A stretch of 38,838 nt of DNA, taken from assembly GCA_025965975.1 (NCBI GenBank), contig JAOPVX010000383.1, positions 1-38,838 of the forward strand, in the 5' to 3' direction. The notes below the pieces were generated by a model. It did no database searches. It was given only the letters and a program-made list of their open reading frames with translations, and was not told the DNA's origin. Source of the DNA: Mycobacterium sp. (GTDB lineage Bacteria > Actinomycetota > Actinomycetes > Mycobacteriales > Mycobacteriaceae). The position numbers and the translations under genes are program-made. This document shows positions 27,650 through 36,785 of this stretch, piece by piece. The first letter of the stretch is position 1; every line of letters starts with the position of its first letter.

Positions 27650-29103
27650 CCGCCCCGGCCGGCGAGGCGTGGCACCGGCTCAGCCCCCGCATGCTGCTGG
27701 TGCATCCGGTACACGAGGTGCTGCGCCAGATCCCGCTGCTGATCGGATCGGTGGTGCTCGGCTCGGCGACCGGCAATCCCATGTGGACGCTCTTCGGGCT
27801 GGCGCTCATCGTCGGCTACGGCGTGGCCCGGTGGTTCACCACCACTTATCGGATCGACTCCCAAGAGGTACGGCTGCGAACGGGCGTTGTGCAGCGCAAA
27901 GTTCTTTCAGTGCCGCGCAACAGGATTCGCTCGGTGTCGACCGACGCGCGGTTATTGCACCGGCTGCTCGGGTTGACGGTGCTGCGGGTGAGCACGGGTC
28001 AGGAGGCGCGGGGCGCCGCCGCGTTCGCCCTCGACGCGGTGGAGGCCGCGCAGGTGCCCCGCCTGAGGGCGATTCTGCTGGCGGACTCGCTGGCCCCCGC
28101 CGTTAACGAGGCGTCCGCGCCGGGCCGGGAGCTGGCGCGCTGGCGGCCGTCGTGGCTGCGGTACAGCCCGCTGAGCTTCACCGGGCTCGCGATGATCCTT
28201 GCCGCGGCCGGACTGGTGTACCAGGCGGGAGTCGGTGCGGCACTGCAGAATTCGCGGCTTGCGAAGTCCGGGCTTGACGCGGCGGAGCGCTTCGGGGTCG
28301 TCGCGAGCGCGGTGGTGGCTGCGGTTGCGCTGGTTGTCGCGTCCGTCGTGCTGTCGGTGCTGCGGTCGTTGGTGACGTACGGAAATCTGGAGCTGCGTAA
28401 GGACGCCGACGTCTTGCACCTCGAGCACGGGCTGCTGCGGGTGCGCGAACAGACCTTCGACATGCGGCGGTTGCGCGGTGGAACACTGCGGCAGCCGCTG
28501 CTGGTGCGGCTGTTCGGGGGCGCGCGGCTTGACGCGGTGATGACGGGTGTCGGCGGCGCGCGGGAGGCGTCGCTGCTGCTGCCGCCCTGCCCCCTGGCGA
28601 CTGCCGAGGCGGTGCTGTCGGAGTTGATCGCCAGGCCCGACGCGGTGACCGGCCCGCTGCGCGGGCACGGCCCGGTGGCGACCCGCAGGCGCTGGACACG
28701 GGCGCTGGCGCTGCCTGCGGTGCTGCTTATCGCGATGGTTGCGCTGTATCCGTGGACGCCGGTGTGGCTGTGGCCTGCGCTGGCCGTGCTCACGGTGTGC
28801 TGCGCGGTTCTGGCGTTCGACCGGTCGCGGGCCCTTGGTCATCGGGTGGATACGCAGTGGCTGGTGGCGCGGGCGGGCAGCATGGATCGGCGGCGAGACT
28901 GCATCGCCGCGGCGGGAATCATCGGGTGGACGGTGCGCCAGACCCTGCTGCAGCGGCGGGCGGGGGTGGCGACGTTGACCGCTGCCACCGCGGCGGGGGT
29001 GAAGGGCTATCGGGTGATCGACGTTCCTGCGGACCTGGCCTGGTCGATCGCCGCGACCGCCTCACCCTGGGTCGCCGACAATGACTGGGCCAGCACGACT
29101 TGA
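27646..29103 (+). CDS. YdbT-like membrane protein with multiple bPH_2 domains
   Basis: A 485-residue membrane protein with paired helices and repeated PH-like domains. Domain 1 is near residues 60-140 (YRIDSQEVRLRTGVVQRK, VPRNRIRSVSTDARLLHRLLG), domain 2 near 245-320 (LRKDADVLHLEHGLLRVREQ, FDMRRLRGGTLRQPLLVRLFGG), and a third weaker one near 400-470 (LVARAGSMDRRRDCIAAAGI). Helix pairs lie near 25-50, 165-230 and 340-385. Start is TTG inside TTGA, overlapping the previous stop. The stop lies within a 12-bp-arm hairpin. Known only as a membrane protein family; function not assigned. Confidence 0.86.
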   Translation: MTAPAGEAWHRLSPRMLLVHPVHEVLRQIPLLIGSVVLGSATGNPMWTLFGLALIVGYGVARWFTTTYRIDSQEVRLRTGVVQRKVLSVPRNRIRSVSTDARLLHRLLGLTVLRVSTGQEARGAAAFALDAVEAAQVPRLRAILLADSLAPAVNEASAPGRELARWRPSWLRYSPLSFTGLAMILAAAGLVYQAGVGAALQNSRLAKSGLDAAERFGVVASAVVAAVALVVASVVLSVLRSLVTYGNLELRKDADVLHLEHGLLRVREQTFDMRRLRGGTLRQPLLVRLFGGARLDAVMTGVGGAREASLLLPPCPLATAEAVLSELIARPDAVTGPLRGHGPVATRRRWTRALALPAVLLIAMVALYPWTPVWLWPALAVLTVCCAVLAFDRSRALGHRVDTQWLVARAGSMDRRRDCIAAAGIIGWTVRQTLLQRRAGVATLTAATAAGVKGYRVIDVPADLAWSIAATASPWVADNDWASTT

Positions 29104-29119
29104 CGGGGTCAAGTCGTGC
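29093..29119 (+). terminator. Perfect 12-bp-arm hairpin at end of PH-domain operon
   Basis: GCACGACTTGAC (29093-29104) and GTCAAGTCGTGC (29108-29119) pair perfectly around GGG. The arms contain the last codons and stop of the PH gene. There is no T-run. I see it as a likely transcription end or mRNA-stabilising hairpin, placed 15 bases before the VOC start. Confidence 0.6.
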
Positions 29120-29134
29120 GCCACAATCGAGGGC

Positions 29135-29614
29135 ATGATTACGGGCATGGCGCACGCCGGTGTGTGCGTTTCCGACTGCGAAGCCGCGGTGGCGTACTAC
29201 CGCGACGTGCTCGGATGCACCGTGCTCTCGCCGCCGTACGTGATGGATGGCGACGCCATCCGCGCCGACATGGGCCAACTGTTGGCCGATCCGGCGATGA
29301 AGGCCGCGATCGTGGGGTTCGGCGATGACGGCGACCGGGTGCTCGAGGTCATCGAGTACCTGCGCGCTGACGGGAGCGACGCCCGGCGGGCGGCCGGCAT
29401 GGCCGACCCAGGGCTTTCGCACATCGGACTGATCTGCGACGACCTGTATGAGACCCGGAAATCGCTGGAGGACAAGGGAGTTCACTTCCTGGTCGACGGG
29501 ATCGCCGATATCGCCGGGGTGCGCACCACGTGGTTCGCCGATCCGTGGGGTGTGGTCTTCATCCTCGTAGAGAAAAGCAAGCCGGAGCGTCCGTACTTCG
29601 CGCAATTCGGGTAG
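29135..29614 (+). CDS. VOC (glyoxalase/dioxygenase) superfamily protein
   Basis: A 159-residue protein with two beta-alpha-beta-beta-beta units of the vicinal oxygen chelate fold. First unit: GMAHAGVCVSDCEAAVAYYRDVLG, with His7 as a likely metal ligand. Second unit: GLSHIGLICDDLYETRKSLEDKG, then FADPWGVVFILVEKS, with the Glu near the C-terminus. Such proteins bind divalent metal and act as lyases, epimerases or dioxygenases; the reaction cannot be named here. ATG at 29135 follows GAGGG closely. A reading from 29081 would run through the preceding gene end and hairpin and is unlikely. Confidence 0.83.
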   Translation: MITGMAHAGVCVSDCEAAVAYYRDVLGCTVLSPPYVMDGDAIRADMGQLLADPAMKAAIVGFGDDGDRVLEVIEYLRADGSDARRAAGMADPGLSHIGLICDDLYETRKSLEDKGVHFLVDGIADIAGVRTTWFADPWGVVFILVEKSKPERPYFAQFG

Positions 29615-29655
29615 CCCCGACTTGCGCTGATCCGATTGCCGTTTACTGTCGGGCC

Positions 29656-30471
29656 ATGGCTATCGGTGGCGTGCTCTTCGACATCGATGGCGTCCTGGTA
29701 ACGTCGTGGAGGCCGATACCTGGTGCGTCAAAAACCCTGCGGACATTGTCCGATCACCAGGTTGCGTGCTCGTATCTGACCAACACCACGACCAGGACCC
29801 GGGTGCAGATCGCCGAGCTGCTCACCGAGGCCGGCATGGCGGTGCGCGCCGACGAGGTCATCACGGCGGCGGTGCTGACCGCGGAGTATGTTCGCAGCCG
29901 CTATCCGCACGCGCGGTGCTTCCTGGTGAACAGCGGTCAGATCGCCGAGGACATGCCCGGCATCGACATCGTGTACTCGAGTGAGTGCATCGGGCCGAGG
30001 GCGCCGGAGACCCCCGATGTGGTGCTGCTCGGCGGGGCCGGGCCGGAGTACAGCCATCTGACGCTGTCGTGGGTCTACGACTGGATGGCGAAGGGGGTGC
30101 CGGTGGTCGCCATGCATCGCAGCACTGTGTGGACCACGACCGACGGGTTGCGGGTGGACACCGGCATGTACCTGATCGGGATGGAGGAGACCTCCGGGCG
30201 CAAGGCCACCGCCGTCGGCAAGCCCGCGCCCGAAGGGTTTCTCGCCGCCGCAAGCCGTCTCGGCGTCGATCCCGACGAGATGTACATGATCGGTGACGAC
30301 CTCAACAACGACGTGCTGGCCGCGCAGGTGGTCGGCATGGTCGGGGTGCTGGTGCGCACAGGCAAGTTCCGCCAGGACACGCTGGACCGCTGGGCCGCAG
30401 ACGAATTCGCGATGCAGCCCAATCACGTCATCGAATCGGTCGCGGACCTGCCGGAGCTGCTGGGGCTGTAG
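29656..30471 (+). CDS. HAD-IIA family hydrolase (NagD-like phosphatase)
   Basis: A 271-residue phosphatase of the haloacid dehalogenase superfamily with a C2 cap. Motif I is FDIDGVL with nucleophile Asp9 and acid Asp11; motif II is LTNTTTRT; motif III is Lys in VGKPAPEGF; motif IV is MIGDDLNNDV. The final region (VGVLVRTGKFRQDTL and HVIESVADLPELL) matches family members annotated as phospholysine phosphohistidine pyrophosphatase-like or NagD. The substrate is probably a small phosphate ester, not predictable. ATG at 29656 follows GTCGGGCC. It ends 27 bases before the convergent helicase gene. Confidence 0.88.
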   Translation: MAIGGVLFDIDGVLVTSWRPIPGASKTLRTLSDHQVACSYLTNTTTRTRVQIAELLTEAGMAVRADEVITAAVLTAEYVRSRYPHARCFLVNSGQIAEDMPGIDIVYSSECIGPRAPETPDVVLLGGAGPEYSHLTLSWVYDWMAKGVPVVAMHRSTVWTTTDGLRVDTGMYLIGMEETSGRKATAVGKPAPEGFLAAASRLGVDPDEMYMIGDDLNNDVLAAQVVGMVGVLVRTGKFRQDTLDRWAADEFAMQPNHVIESVADLPELLGL

Positions 30472-30498
30472 CGAGGCGCCGCGGTCGAAGGATGTGGC

Positions 30499-32178
30499 CT
30501 ATGCCCGCAGCGAGCGCACTGCTTCGATGCGGGCCTTGAGCTGATCCGTCGTCGCCGCCGCGATCGGCGGGCCGCCACACACCCGGCGCAGCTCGCTGTG
30601 GATCCAACCGTGCGACTTGCCGGTGCGGTGGTGCGCGATCGAGACCAATGCGTTCAGTTCGCGCCGTAGTTCCCTCAGCTGCCCGTGCGTCGAGACGCGT
30701 GGGACCTCACCCGTCGCCGTCCGCTTGGTCAGCTGCTCTTCCTGCCTGCGCCGCAACAGATCTCGCATCTGCTCCGCGTCGAGCAGTCCGGGGATGCCGA
30801 GGTAGTCGGCCTCCTCCTCGCTGCCCGCCGGGGTCGCCGTGCCGAACGAGGAGCCGTCGAAGATGACCTGGTCCAGTTCGGCATCGGCGCCTAGCGATTC
30901 GAAGCCGTTATCCAATTCACTTGGCGCGGATTTGCGTCGCTCGACGTACTCTTCATCTTCCTGGGACTCTCGATGCGGCTTGCCCAGCACGTGGTTGCGC
31001 TGGGCTTCCATCTCACTGGCCAGCAGCAGCAGGTTGGGCACCGACGGCAGGAAAACGCTTGCTGTTTCACCGGGCAGGCGGGACCGGACGAACCGGCCGA
31101 TCGCCTGCGCGAAGAACAGCGGCGTCGACGCGCTTGTGGCATACACGCCGACCGCCAGCCGAGGCACGTCGACGCCCTCCGACACCATCCGCACCGCGAC
31201 CAGCCAGCGGCCGGTACCAGCCGAGAACTCGCTGATGCGGTCCGAGGAACCGGGGTCGTCGGAGAGCACCACCGTCGGGGCCGCACCGGTGATCGTGGTG
31301 AGCAGGCCGGCGTAGGCGCGAGCGGCGGTTTGATCCGAGGCGATGACCATGCCGCCGGCATCGGGCATGTGTTGGCGCAGCTGGCGCAGCCGAGTGTCGG
31401 CGGCGGCGATGACCGCGGGCATCCATTCGCCCGCCGGGTTCAACGCAGTGCGCCACGCGCGGGCGGTCTGCTCGGCATTGAGTGGCTCGCCAAGGCGCGC
31501 CGCGTGTTCCTCGCCCGCGCTGTCCCGCCACCGCGCCTCGCCCGAGTAGGCCAGGAAGACGACGGGCCGGACAACGCCGTCGGCCAGTGCCTCTGCGTAG
31601 CCGTAGGCGTGATCGGCCTGCGAAATCATCAGGCCGTCGCCGGTGGGTTCGTAGTTGACGAACGGGATCGGGCTGTCGTCGCTGCGAAACGGCGTGCCGG
31701 TCAACGCCAGCCGACGGGTGGCATCGGTGAAGGCTTCGCGGATGGCCTCGCCCCAGCTCTTTGCGTCGCCGCCGTGGTGGATCTCGTCGAAGACGACGAG
31801 GGTGCGGTAGTTCTCGGTGCGCACCCTGTGTCGGGCGGGGTGGCTGGCCACCTGCGCGTAGGTGACGACGACGCCGTGGTACTCCGACGACGTCTGCGCC
31901 GATGAATTGGTGAACTTCGGATCGAGGGCGATGCCGACCCTCGCGGCGGCCAGCGACCACTGGGTCTTCAGATGTTCGGTCGGCACGACCACGGTGATGC
32001 GCTCGACGGTGCCGTCGGCCAGCAGCTCTCCTGCGATTCGCAGGGCAAACGCAGTCTTGCCTGCGCCAGGAGTGGCGACGGCAAGGAAATCGCGTGGTTT
32101 GGCGCCAAGATACCGCACCAATGCCCGACGCTGCCAGCTTCGCAAAGCCTGGGTGTCGGGCGCTGCATTAGCCCGCAC
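30499..32178 (-). CDS. Superfamily 2 DEAD/DEAH-box helicase
   Basis: A 559-residue SF2 helicase-like ATPase. Motif Q-like SWQRRALVRYL precedes motif I ATPGAGKT (35-42); motif II is DEIHH (131-135), motif III is LTGTPFR (159-165), and motif VI is QAIGRFVRSR near 370. The C-terminal 150 residues are charged (SQEDEEYVERRK, RRRQEEQLTKR) and end in a domain with HHRTGKSHGWIHSELRR. The ResIII/type-I-restriction class is nearest, but no methylase or nuclease gene is adjacent. GTG start at 32178 has GAGGAG six bases upstream. Role (repair, RNA or defence) unresolved. Confidence 0.9.
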   Translation of the reverse strand: MRANAAPDTQALRSWQRRALVRYLGAKPRDFLAVATPGAGKTAFALRIAGELLADGTVERITVVVPTEHLKTQWSLAAARVGIALDPKFTNSSAQTSSEYHGVVVTYAQVASHPARHRVRTENYRTLVVFDEIHHGGDAKSWGEAIREAFTDATRRLALTGTPFRSDDSPIPFVNYEPTGDGLMISQADHAYGYAEALADGVVRPVVFLAYSGEARWRDSAGEEHAARLGEPLNAEQTARAWRTALNPAGEWMPAVIAAADTRLRQLRQHMPDAGGMVIASDQTAARAYAGLLTTITGAAPTVVLSDDPGSSDRISEFSAGTGRWLVAVRMVSEGVDVPRLAVGVYATSASTPLFFAQAIGRFVRSRLPGETASVFLPSVPNLLLLASEMEAQRNHVLGKPHRESQEDEEYVERRKSAPSELDNGFESLGADAELDQVIFDGSSFGTATPAGSEEEADYLGIPGLLDAEQMRDLLRRRQEEQLTKRTATGEVPRVSTHGQLRELRRELNALVSIAHHRTGKSHGWIHSELRRVCGGPPIAAATTDQLKARIEAVRSLRA

Positions 32179-32248
32179 CCAAGACTCCTCACTGATCGAG
32201 GAGCAGCCTAGCGCAACGGATTACGGTTGCGCATCTTCGGCGTGTCGG

Positions 32249-32746
32249 CTATTCGACGAAAAAGTTGTCGTTCTTGATGAACCATTCACGGCGCTCCTCG
32301 TCGGTCAGGTCGCCCAGCTGTGCCAAGCCCTCGAAGTAGTGCTCGCGCGGTGCGCCCGGAGCAAATAGCATCAAGATCGACGTCGGCTCGTCGGCCTCGT
32401 TGCGAAAGCCGTGGATTCCCCCTGGCGGAACGTAGAGGAAGTCGTTCGGGTGCCCGTCGATCCACTCGTTCCCTTCGTGGAGCTTGACCGTCCCCGACAA
32501 CACAAAGAACGCCTCGGACATAGCGCGGTGAAAGTGCGGGCCTGGTCCGCCGCCCTTCGGGGCGATCTCGACCCGATACAGCCCGTAGTGACCGTCGGTG
32601 GCGTGCTGGTTCGCAAGATAGTGGTACTTCACGAGGCCGAACGAGTCGTAATCCGGTGCCGCGCTACCCCGCCGAAGCCAGGCACTGATCTCAGGTTCGG
32701 CTTTGGTGTACCGGGCCGGGGGATAGGGCGGCACGACGAGAGACAT
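32249..32746 (-). CDS. Cupin domain protein
   Basis: A 165-residue single-cupin protein. Motif 1 is GPGPHFHRAMSEAFFVLSG, with two His and one Glu as metal ligands, and motif 2 is PPGGIHGFRN, with the fourth ligand His. This is the full HxH-E-H set, so the site should bind a metal. The N-terminal 50 residues are outside the barrel and the C-terminus is acidic and aromatic (EERREWFIKNDNFFVE). Such proteins may be isomerases, dioxygenases or sensors. ATG at 32746 gives the natural length; the longer frame to 32833 crosses an inverted repeat. Confidence 0.86.
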   Translation of the reverse strand: MSLVVPPYPPARYTKAEPEISAWLRRGSAAPDYDSFGLVKYHYLANQHATDGHYGLYRVEIAPKGGGPGPHFHRAMSEAFFVLSGTVKLHEGNEWIDGHPNDFLYVPPGGIHGFRNEADEPTSILMLFAPGAPREHYFEGLAQLGDLTDEERREWFIKNDNFFVE

Positions 32747-32790
32747 CGGATCCCACAATAGCCGCGCAGCCACTCTGAACGGCTCCTGGC

Positions 32791-32833
32791 GTGTCGCTGA
32801 AAGGCGCCTGCCCATGGTAGGCAGGCGCGACAC
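32791..32833. promoter_or_regulatory. Nested inverted repeat between cupin and uppP genes
   Basis: GCGCCTGCC (32804-32812) and GGCAGGCGC (32820-32828) are perfect arms around seven bases, and outside them GTGTCG (32791-32796) pairs with CGACAC (32828-32833, sharing one base). It lies in the 112-base divergent gap, so it may be an operator shared by both genes or a leader hairpin of uppP. Confidence 0.5.
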
Positions 32834-32858
32834 CGAATTGCGCAGGACAGGGGAATCC

Positions 32859-33757
32859 GTGAGTAGTCAGCTCAGCTACGTCGAAGCCGTTGTGGTTGGC
32901 GCGTTTCAGGGCGTCACCGAACTGTTTCCGGTGTCGAGCCTTGGGCATGCGGTGTTGGTTCCGGCCCTAGTCGGCGGCAGGTGGGCGCAGGACCTCAACG
33001 TGTCCGCACCGAATTCGCCGTACCTGGCGTTCATCGTCGGGCTGCATGTGGCCACCGCGGCCGCGTTGTTGGTGTTCTTCTGGCGCGACTGGCTGGCCAT
33101 CGTCGGCGGATTCATCACGTCCGTGCGCCATCGGCGGGTCGGCACTACAGCCGAACGCCTGGCGTGGCTCATGGTGCTCGCGACGATTCCGGTCGGGATC
33201 GCGGGATTGGCGCTCGGCACCTGTTCAGGACCACGCTCGGACGTCCGGTACCCGCCGCGGTCTTTCTTGCGATCAACGGCGTCGTGCTCTACACAGGGGA
33301 ACGGCTGCGCCGCCGCACTCCTGCAGTGATCGGCGCCACCCTGGCAGACAGCGCACTGGCGCCACCCGATGAACGCATCGCCAAGCTGCCGATCGGGCAG
33401 GGCGTGCTGATCGGTAGCGCGCAGATTCTGGCGCTGCTGCCGGGGATCAGCCGATCTGGGATCGCGATGGTGGCGGGGTTGTGGCGCGGCCTCAATCACG
33501 AAGAGGCGGCGCGGTTCTCGTTCCTGCTCGCAACGCCGGTGATCCTGGCGGCGGGGGTGCTGAAGATCCCTGACCTGTTCGGTCCGCTGGGTGAGGGCAT
33601 CCACGACCAGGTGCTGGCCGGTAGCGTCGCGTCCTTCGTCGCCGCCTACCTCGCGGTGCGCTACCTGACCCGCTATTTCGAAACTCGGACCCTGACGCCG
33701 TTCGCGATCTATTGCACCGTCGCGGGCATCGGCAGCCTGGTCTGGTTGCTGCGCTGA
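32859..33757 (+). pseudogene. uppP: Undecaprenyl-diphosphatase UppP/BacA, frameshifted
   Basis: UppP removes a phosphate from undecaprenyl diphosphate to recycle the peptidoglycan lipid carrier. Both halves are well conserved but in different frames. From GTG 32859 (AGGGGA upstream) the first frame has motif 1, GAFQGVTELFPVSSLGHA, and helices up to GIAGLALG. Near 33216 one base appears missing, and the second frame goes on with HLFRTTLGRPVPAAVFLAIN, motif 2 LLPGISRSG and the last helices to 33757. Continuing the first frame gives 35 unrelated residues and a stop at 33327-33329. Everything else looks under selection, so a recent mutation or a base-call error are both possible. Mycobacteria normally have another uppP. 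Confidence 0.82.
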
Positions 33758-33806
33758 AACTGCGCGCGCACAGGGCACATACAGGTCGGCGGCGCATAGT
33801 GCGTGC

Positions 33807-34736
33807 ATGGATCCGGCGAGTGTGCCGCTGACGTGGTCCACGGCGCTCACGAACTGGCGGTGGGACAGCGGTGCGGGCCTGGCGATCATCGGACTGAGCC
33901 TCGGCTACGGCTTGGCATACCGACGAGCCGCACGGCGTGGTGACTCGGTGAGTCATGGACACGTCTGGTGCTTCGCAATCGGCATCGCCGTGTTGACGGT
34001 GGCGACGTTGAGCGTGATCGGCGTCTACGACGCGGTGCTGTTCTGGGTCAGGGCACTGCAGGTGTTGCTCCTGCTATTCGTGGTTCCGTTCTTCTTGGCG
34101 ATGGGCCGGCCCGTTTCGGTGGTGCGCGGGGCGATGGGATCCGCCGGGCAGAGGGGGTTGGACAGGCTGTTGGCGACGCGGGCGGCGCGGCTGCTGGCGC
34201 ACCCCGCGACGACGTCAGTCGCGATGCTCGCCACCCCATGGCTGCTGTACCTCACACCCTGGTACGTCGCGGCGCTGGAGCACAGCGCGGTGGCGGCGGC
34301 GACCGGGGCGATCTTGCTGCTGGTGGGGTTCGGCTACTTCTACGCGCGGCTGCAGACCGATCCGGTGCCACGTCGCTATTCCCAGCTGGTGTCGCTCGTC
34401 ATCAGCATCATCGAGTCGATCAGTGACGGGCTGCTTGGCATCGTGTTGTGGCTCGGTCCGTTGATCGCCGTCGATTACTACGCACACCTCGGCAGGCACT
34501 GGGGACCGAGCCTGCGCGTTGATCAGTCGATCGGCGCCGGCATCCTCTGGATTGTCGGCGACGTGCTCGGCGTACCGTTCATCATCGTGCTGATGCGGTT
34601 GTTCTCCGCAGACGAGAAGGTGCACGCGGACGGCGTCGACAACGAACTCGAAAGCGCCCCAGAGTTATCCGGGGGGACGTCGGGTCTGTGGTGGGAGAAC
34701 GATCCGCAACTGCGCGAGAGGATGGGACGGCGATGA
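33807..34736 (+). CDS. CtaG/caa3-type cytochrome c oxidase assembly-like membrane protein
   Basis: A 309-residue protein of the CtaG_caa3 family (PF09678) with about seven to eight transmembrane helices. Landmarks are [46 protein letters not shown] and [12 protein letters not shown], matching the conserved part. Family members are linked to copper delivery to cytochrome oxidase, but few His/Met ligands are seen here, so this function is tentative. The last 45 residues are polar. The stop overlaps the ATG of the VWA gene (ATGA), suggesting that these two are made together. Confidence 0.83.
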   Translation: MDPASVPLTWSTALTNWRWDSGAGLAIIGLSLGYGLAYRRAARRGDSVSHGHVWCFAIGIAVLTVATLSVIGVYDAVLFWVRALQVLLLLFVVPFFLAMGRPVSVVRGAMGSAGQRGLDRLLATRAARLLAHPATTSVAMLATPWLLYLTPWYVAALEHSAVAAATGAILLLVGFGYFYARLQTDPVPRRYSQLVSLVISIIESISDGLLGIVLWLGPLIAVDYYAHLGRHWGPSLRVDQSIGAGILWIVGDVLGVPFIIVLMRLFSADEKVHADGVDNELESAPELSGGTSGLWWENDPQLRERMGRR

Positions 34737-35740
34737 CCGTACCTCTGCTCGGGCCAGTGTCGGTATCCGGTTTCGCGAACGCCTGGTTCCTGCTGTTCTT
34801 CGTCGTCGTCGCCGTGATGCTCGCGCTGTATGCGGTGGCGCAGCGGGCGCGGCGGCGACGGGTGCTGCGGTTCGCCAACCTCGAGCTACTGCAGTCGGTG
34901 GCGCGGCCTTCTCGGCGCCGTTGGCGTCACCTGCCTGCTGCGCTGCTGGTGGCCTCCCTGGCGCTACTGACGACGGCGATGGCAGGCCCGACGCATGACG
35001 TGCAGGTACCCCGCAACCGCGCGGTGGTGATGCTGGTGATCGATGTCTCGGAGTCGATGGTGGCCACCGACGTGGCGCCGAACCGGTTGGCGGCGGCCAA
35101 AGAAGCGGGAAAGCGATTCGCCGACGAGCTGACGCCGGGAATCAACCTCGGCTTGGTGGAATTCGCAGGAACCGCAACGCTATTGATGGCGCCCACCTCG
35201 GATCACAGTGCGGTCAAGGCCGCGGTCGACAGCCTGCGGGCGGCCGAGCGCACCGCGACCGGGGAGGGAATTTTCACCGCACTGCAGGCCATCGCGGCCA
35301 CGACCGCCGTCCTCGGCGGCGGGGATGGGCCACCGCCTGCGCGCATCGTCCTTGAGTCCGACGGAAAAGAAACCGTGCCTGGCGACCCTGACGCGCCGCG
35401 CGGCGCGTTCACCGCGGCGCGCGCGGCCAAAGATCAGGGCGTCGAGGTGTCGACGATCTCGTTCGGCACTCCGGACGGGACCGTCCACCTCAACGATCAA
35501 GACATTCCCGTGCCGGTGGACGACACGACGTTGCAGAAGATCAGCGAGATCTCCGGCGGGCAGGCATTCCATGCGGGCAGCCTGGACCAGCTCAACACCG
35601 TGTACGCCACGCTGCAGCGGATCATCGGATACGAGACGGTTCCCGGCGATGCCAGCGCTGCATGGATCCGGCTGGGAGCGGTGAGTCTCGCCGCGGCCCT
35701 GCTGGCCGCGGCGCTGCTCAACCGGCGGCTGCCGGACTGA
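34733..35740 (+). CDS. VWA-domain membrane protein (Rv1481-like), copy 1
   Basis: A 335-residue protein with an N-terminal helix ([19 protein letters not shown]), a second helix near 62-80, a von Willebrand A domain from about 90 to 290, and a C-terminal helix ([15 protein letters not shown]). The MIDAS metal site shows DVSESM and, later, ESDGKET in place of the usual LSDG. Length equals Rv1481, normally next to a MoxR ATPase and a DUF58 protein; neither is present here. It overlaps the CtaG-like gene and meets its paralogue tail-to-tail with 3 bases between. Confidence 0.9.
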   Translation: MTVPLLGPVSVSGFANAWFLLFFVVVAVMLALYAVAQRARRRRVLRFANLELLQSVARPSRRRWRHLPAALLVASLALLTTAMAGPTHDVQVPRNRAVVMLVIDVSESMVATDVAPNRLAAAKEAGKRFADELTPGINLGLVEFAGTATLLMAPTSDHSAVKAAVDSLRAAERTATGEGIFTALQAIAATTAVLGGGDGPPPARIVLESDGKETVPGDPDAPRGAFTAARAAKDQGVEVSTISFGTPDGTVHLNDQDIPVPVDDTTLQKISEISGGQAFHAGSLDQLNTVYATLQRIIGYETVPGDASAAWIRLGAVSLAAALLAAALLNRRLPD

Positions 35741-35743
35741 GCC

Positions 35744-36754
35744 TCACACGGGCAGCCTGCGGTTGATCAGCAGTCCCAGCGCCGCCCCGATGGAGGCCAC
35801 GATGACCGCCAGCCGCAACCAGCCCGCGCTCGCAGAGCCGCGCGTTATCTGAAAACCCATTTGGTCTTCGACCGCGGTGAACTTGTTGTTCAGCTGGTCG
35901 GCGGTTTGGGCGCTCGAGGTCTGGCCACCGGAGAGTCGCGCGATGGCCTTCATCATGTCGTCGTCGACGGGCACCGGCACGGTCTCGTTCTTGACCTCCA
36001 CATGGCCGGCGGCGGTGCCGAACGCAATGGTGGAGATCGGCACGCCCTGTGCCTTGGCGGCGCGCGCGGCCGTGTAAGCCCCATCGGTGTTGTTGGGATT
36101 GTCGGGCTTGTTCTCTTTGCCGTCGGACAGCAGCACGATGCGTGCAGGCGGTGGCTTGTCCTGCGGGCCCATCAGCACCGCGTTCACGGTTTGAATCGCC
36201 TGCAGCGCAGCGAAAATCGCCTGCCCGGTGGCGGTGCTGTCGGCCGGGCGCAGTTTGTCAAGGGCGGTAACCGTTGCGGCGTGGTCGGGAGTTGGGGACA
36301 CCAGGACATTGGCGGATCCCGCGAACGCGATGAGGCCCAGATTCACTCCGGGTGTCACATGCTCGGCGAACTGCTGCGCGGCGTGCTGGGCGGCGGCCAG
36401 TCGGTTGGGCGGAACATCGGTGGCCAACATGGACTGCGACACGTCGATGACGAGCATGATCACCGCGCGGTTGCGCGGCACCCGCACGTCTCGGGTCGGC
36501 TGGGCGAGCGCGATGGTCAGCGGCAGCAGCGCAAGGAGCAACAGCGCCATGGGCAGATGCCGCCACGGCGACGGCCGTGACGGGGCAACCGAGGGCACCG
36601 CGGCAGGATCGGCGAACCGGCGCATTCGTTGACGCCGGCGGCGCTGGGCGGCCAGGTAGACCGCCAACACAGCCGCCGGTGCCAACAGCGCGAAGAGCCA
36701 AACCGGGTCCTCGAACCCGGACAACGACAGCAGACCCAAACCAGGAACCGTCAC
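35744..36754 (-). CDS. VWA-domain membrane protein (Rv1481-like), copy 2
   Basis: A 336-residue paralogue of copy 1 with the same layout: N-terminal helix (VWLFALLAPAAVLAVYLAAQ), helix near 65-83, VWA domain with MIDAS DVSQSM and LLSDGKEN, and a C-terminal helix ending INRRLPV. The GTG start at 36754 gives MTVPGLGLLSLSGFEDPVW, matching the start of copy 1 ([18 protein letters not shown]). The longer frame runs into a 51-bp tandem duplication and is not real. It faces copy 1 on the opposite strand. Confidence 0.88.
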   Translation of the reverse strand: MTVPGLGLLSLSGFEDPVWLFALLAPAAVLAVYLAAQRRRRQRMRRFADPAAVPSVAPSRPSPWRHLPMALLLLALLPLTIALAQPTRDVRVPRNRAVIMLVIDVSQSMLATDVPPNRLAAAQHAAQQFAEHVTPGVNLGLIAFAGSANVLVSPTPDHAATVTALDKLRPADSTATGQAIFAALQAIQTVNAVLMGPQDKPPPARIVLLSDGKENKPDNPNNTDGAYTAARAAKAQGVPISTIAFGTAAGHVEVKNETVPVPVDDDMMKAIARLSGGQTSSAQTADQLNNKFTAVEDQMGFQITRGSASAGWLRLAVIVASIGAALGLLINRRLPV

Positions 36755-36785
36755 TGGCTCACTGTGGCCCCTGCTTCTGGCAATC

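Noticed and set aside
32859-33757. Programmed frameshift in uppP
   Set aside because: There is no slippery run or following strong stem at 33216, and UppP is not known to use frameshifting; mutation or a base error is simpler.
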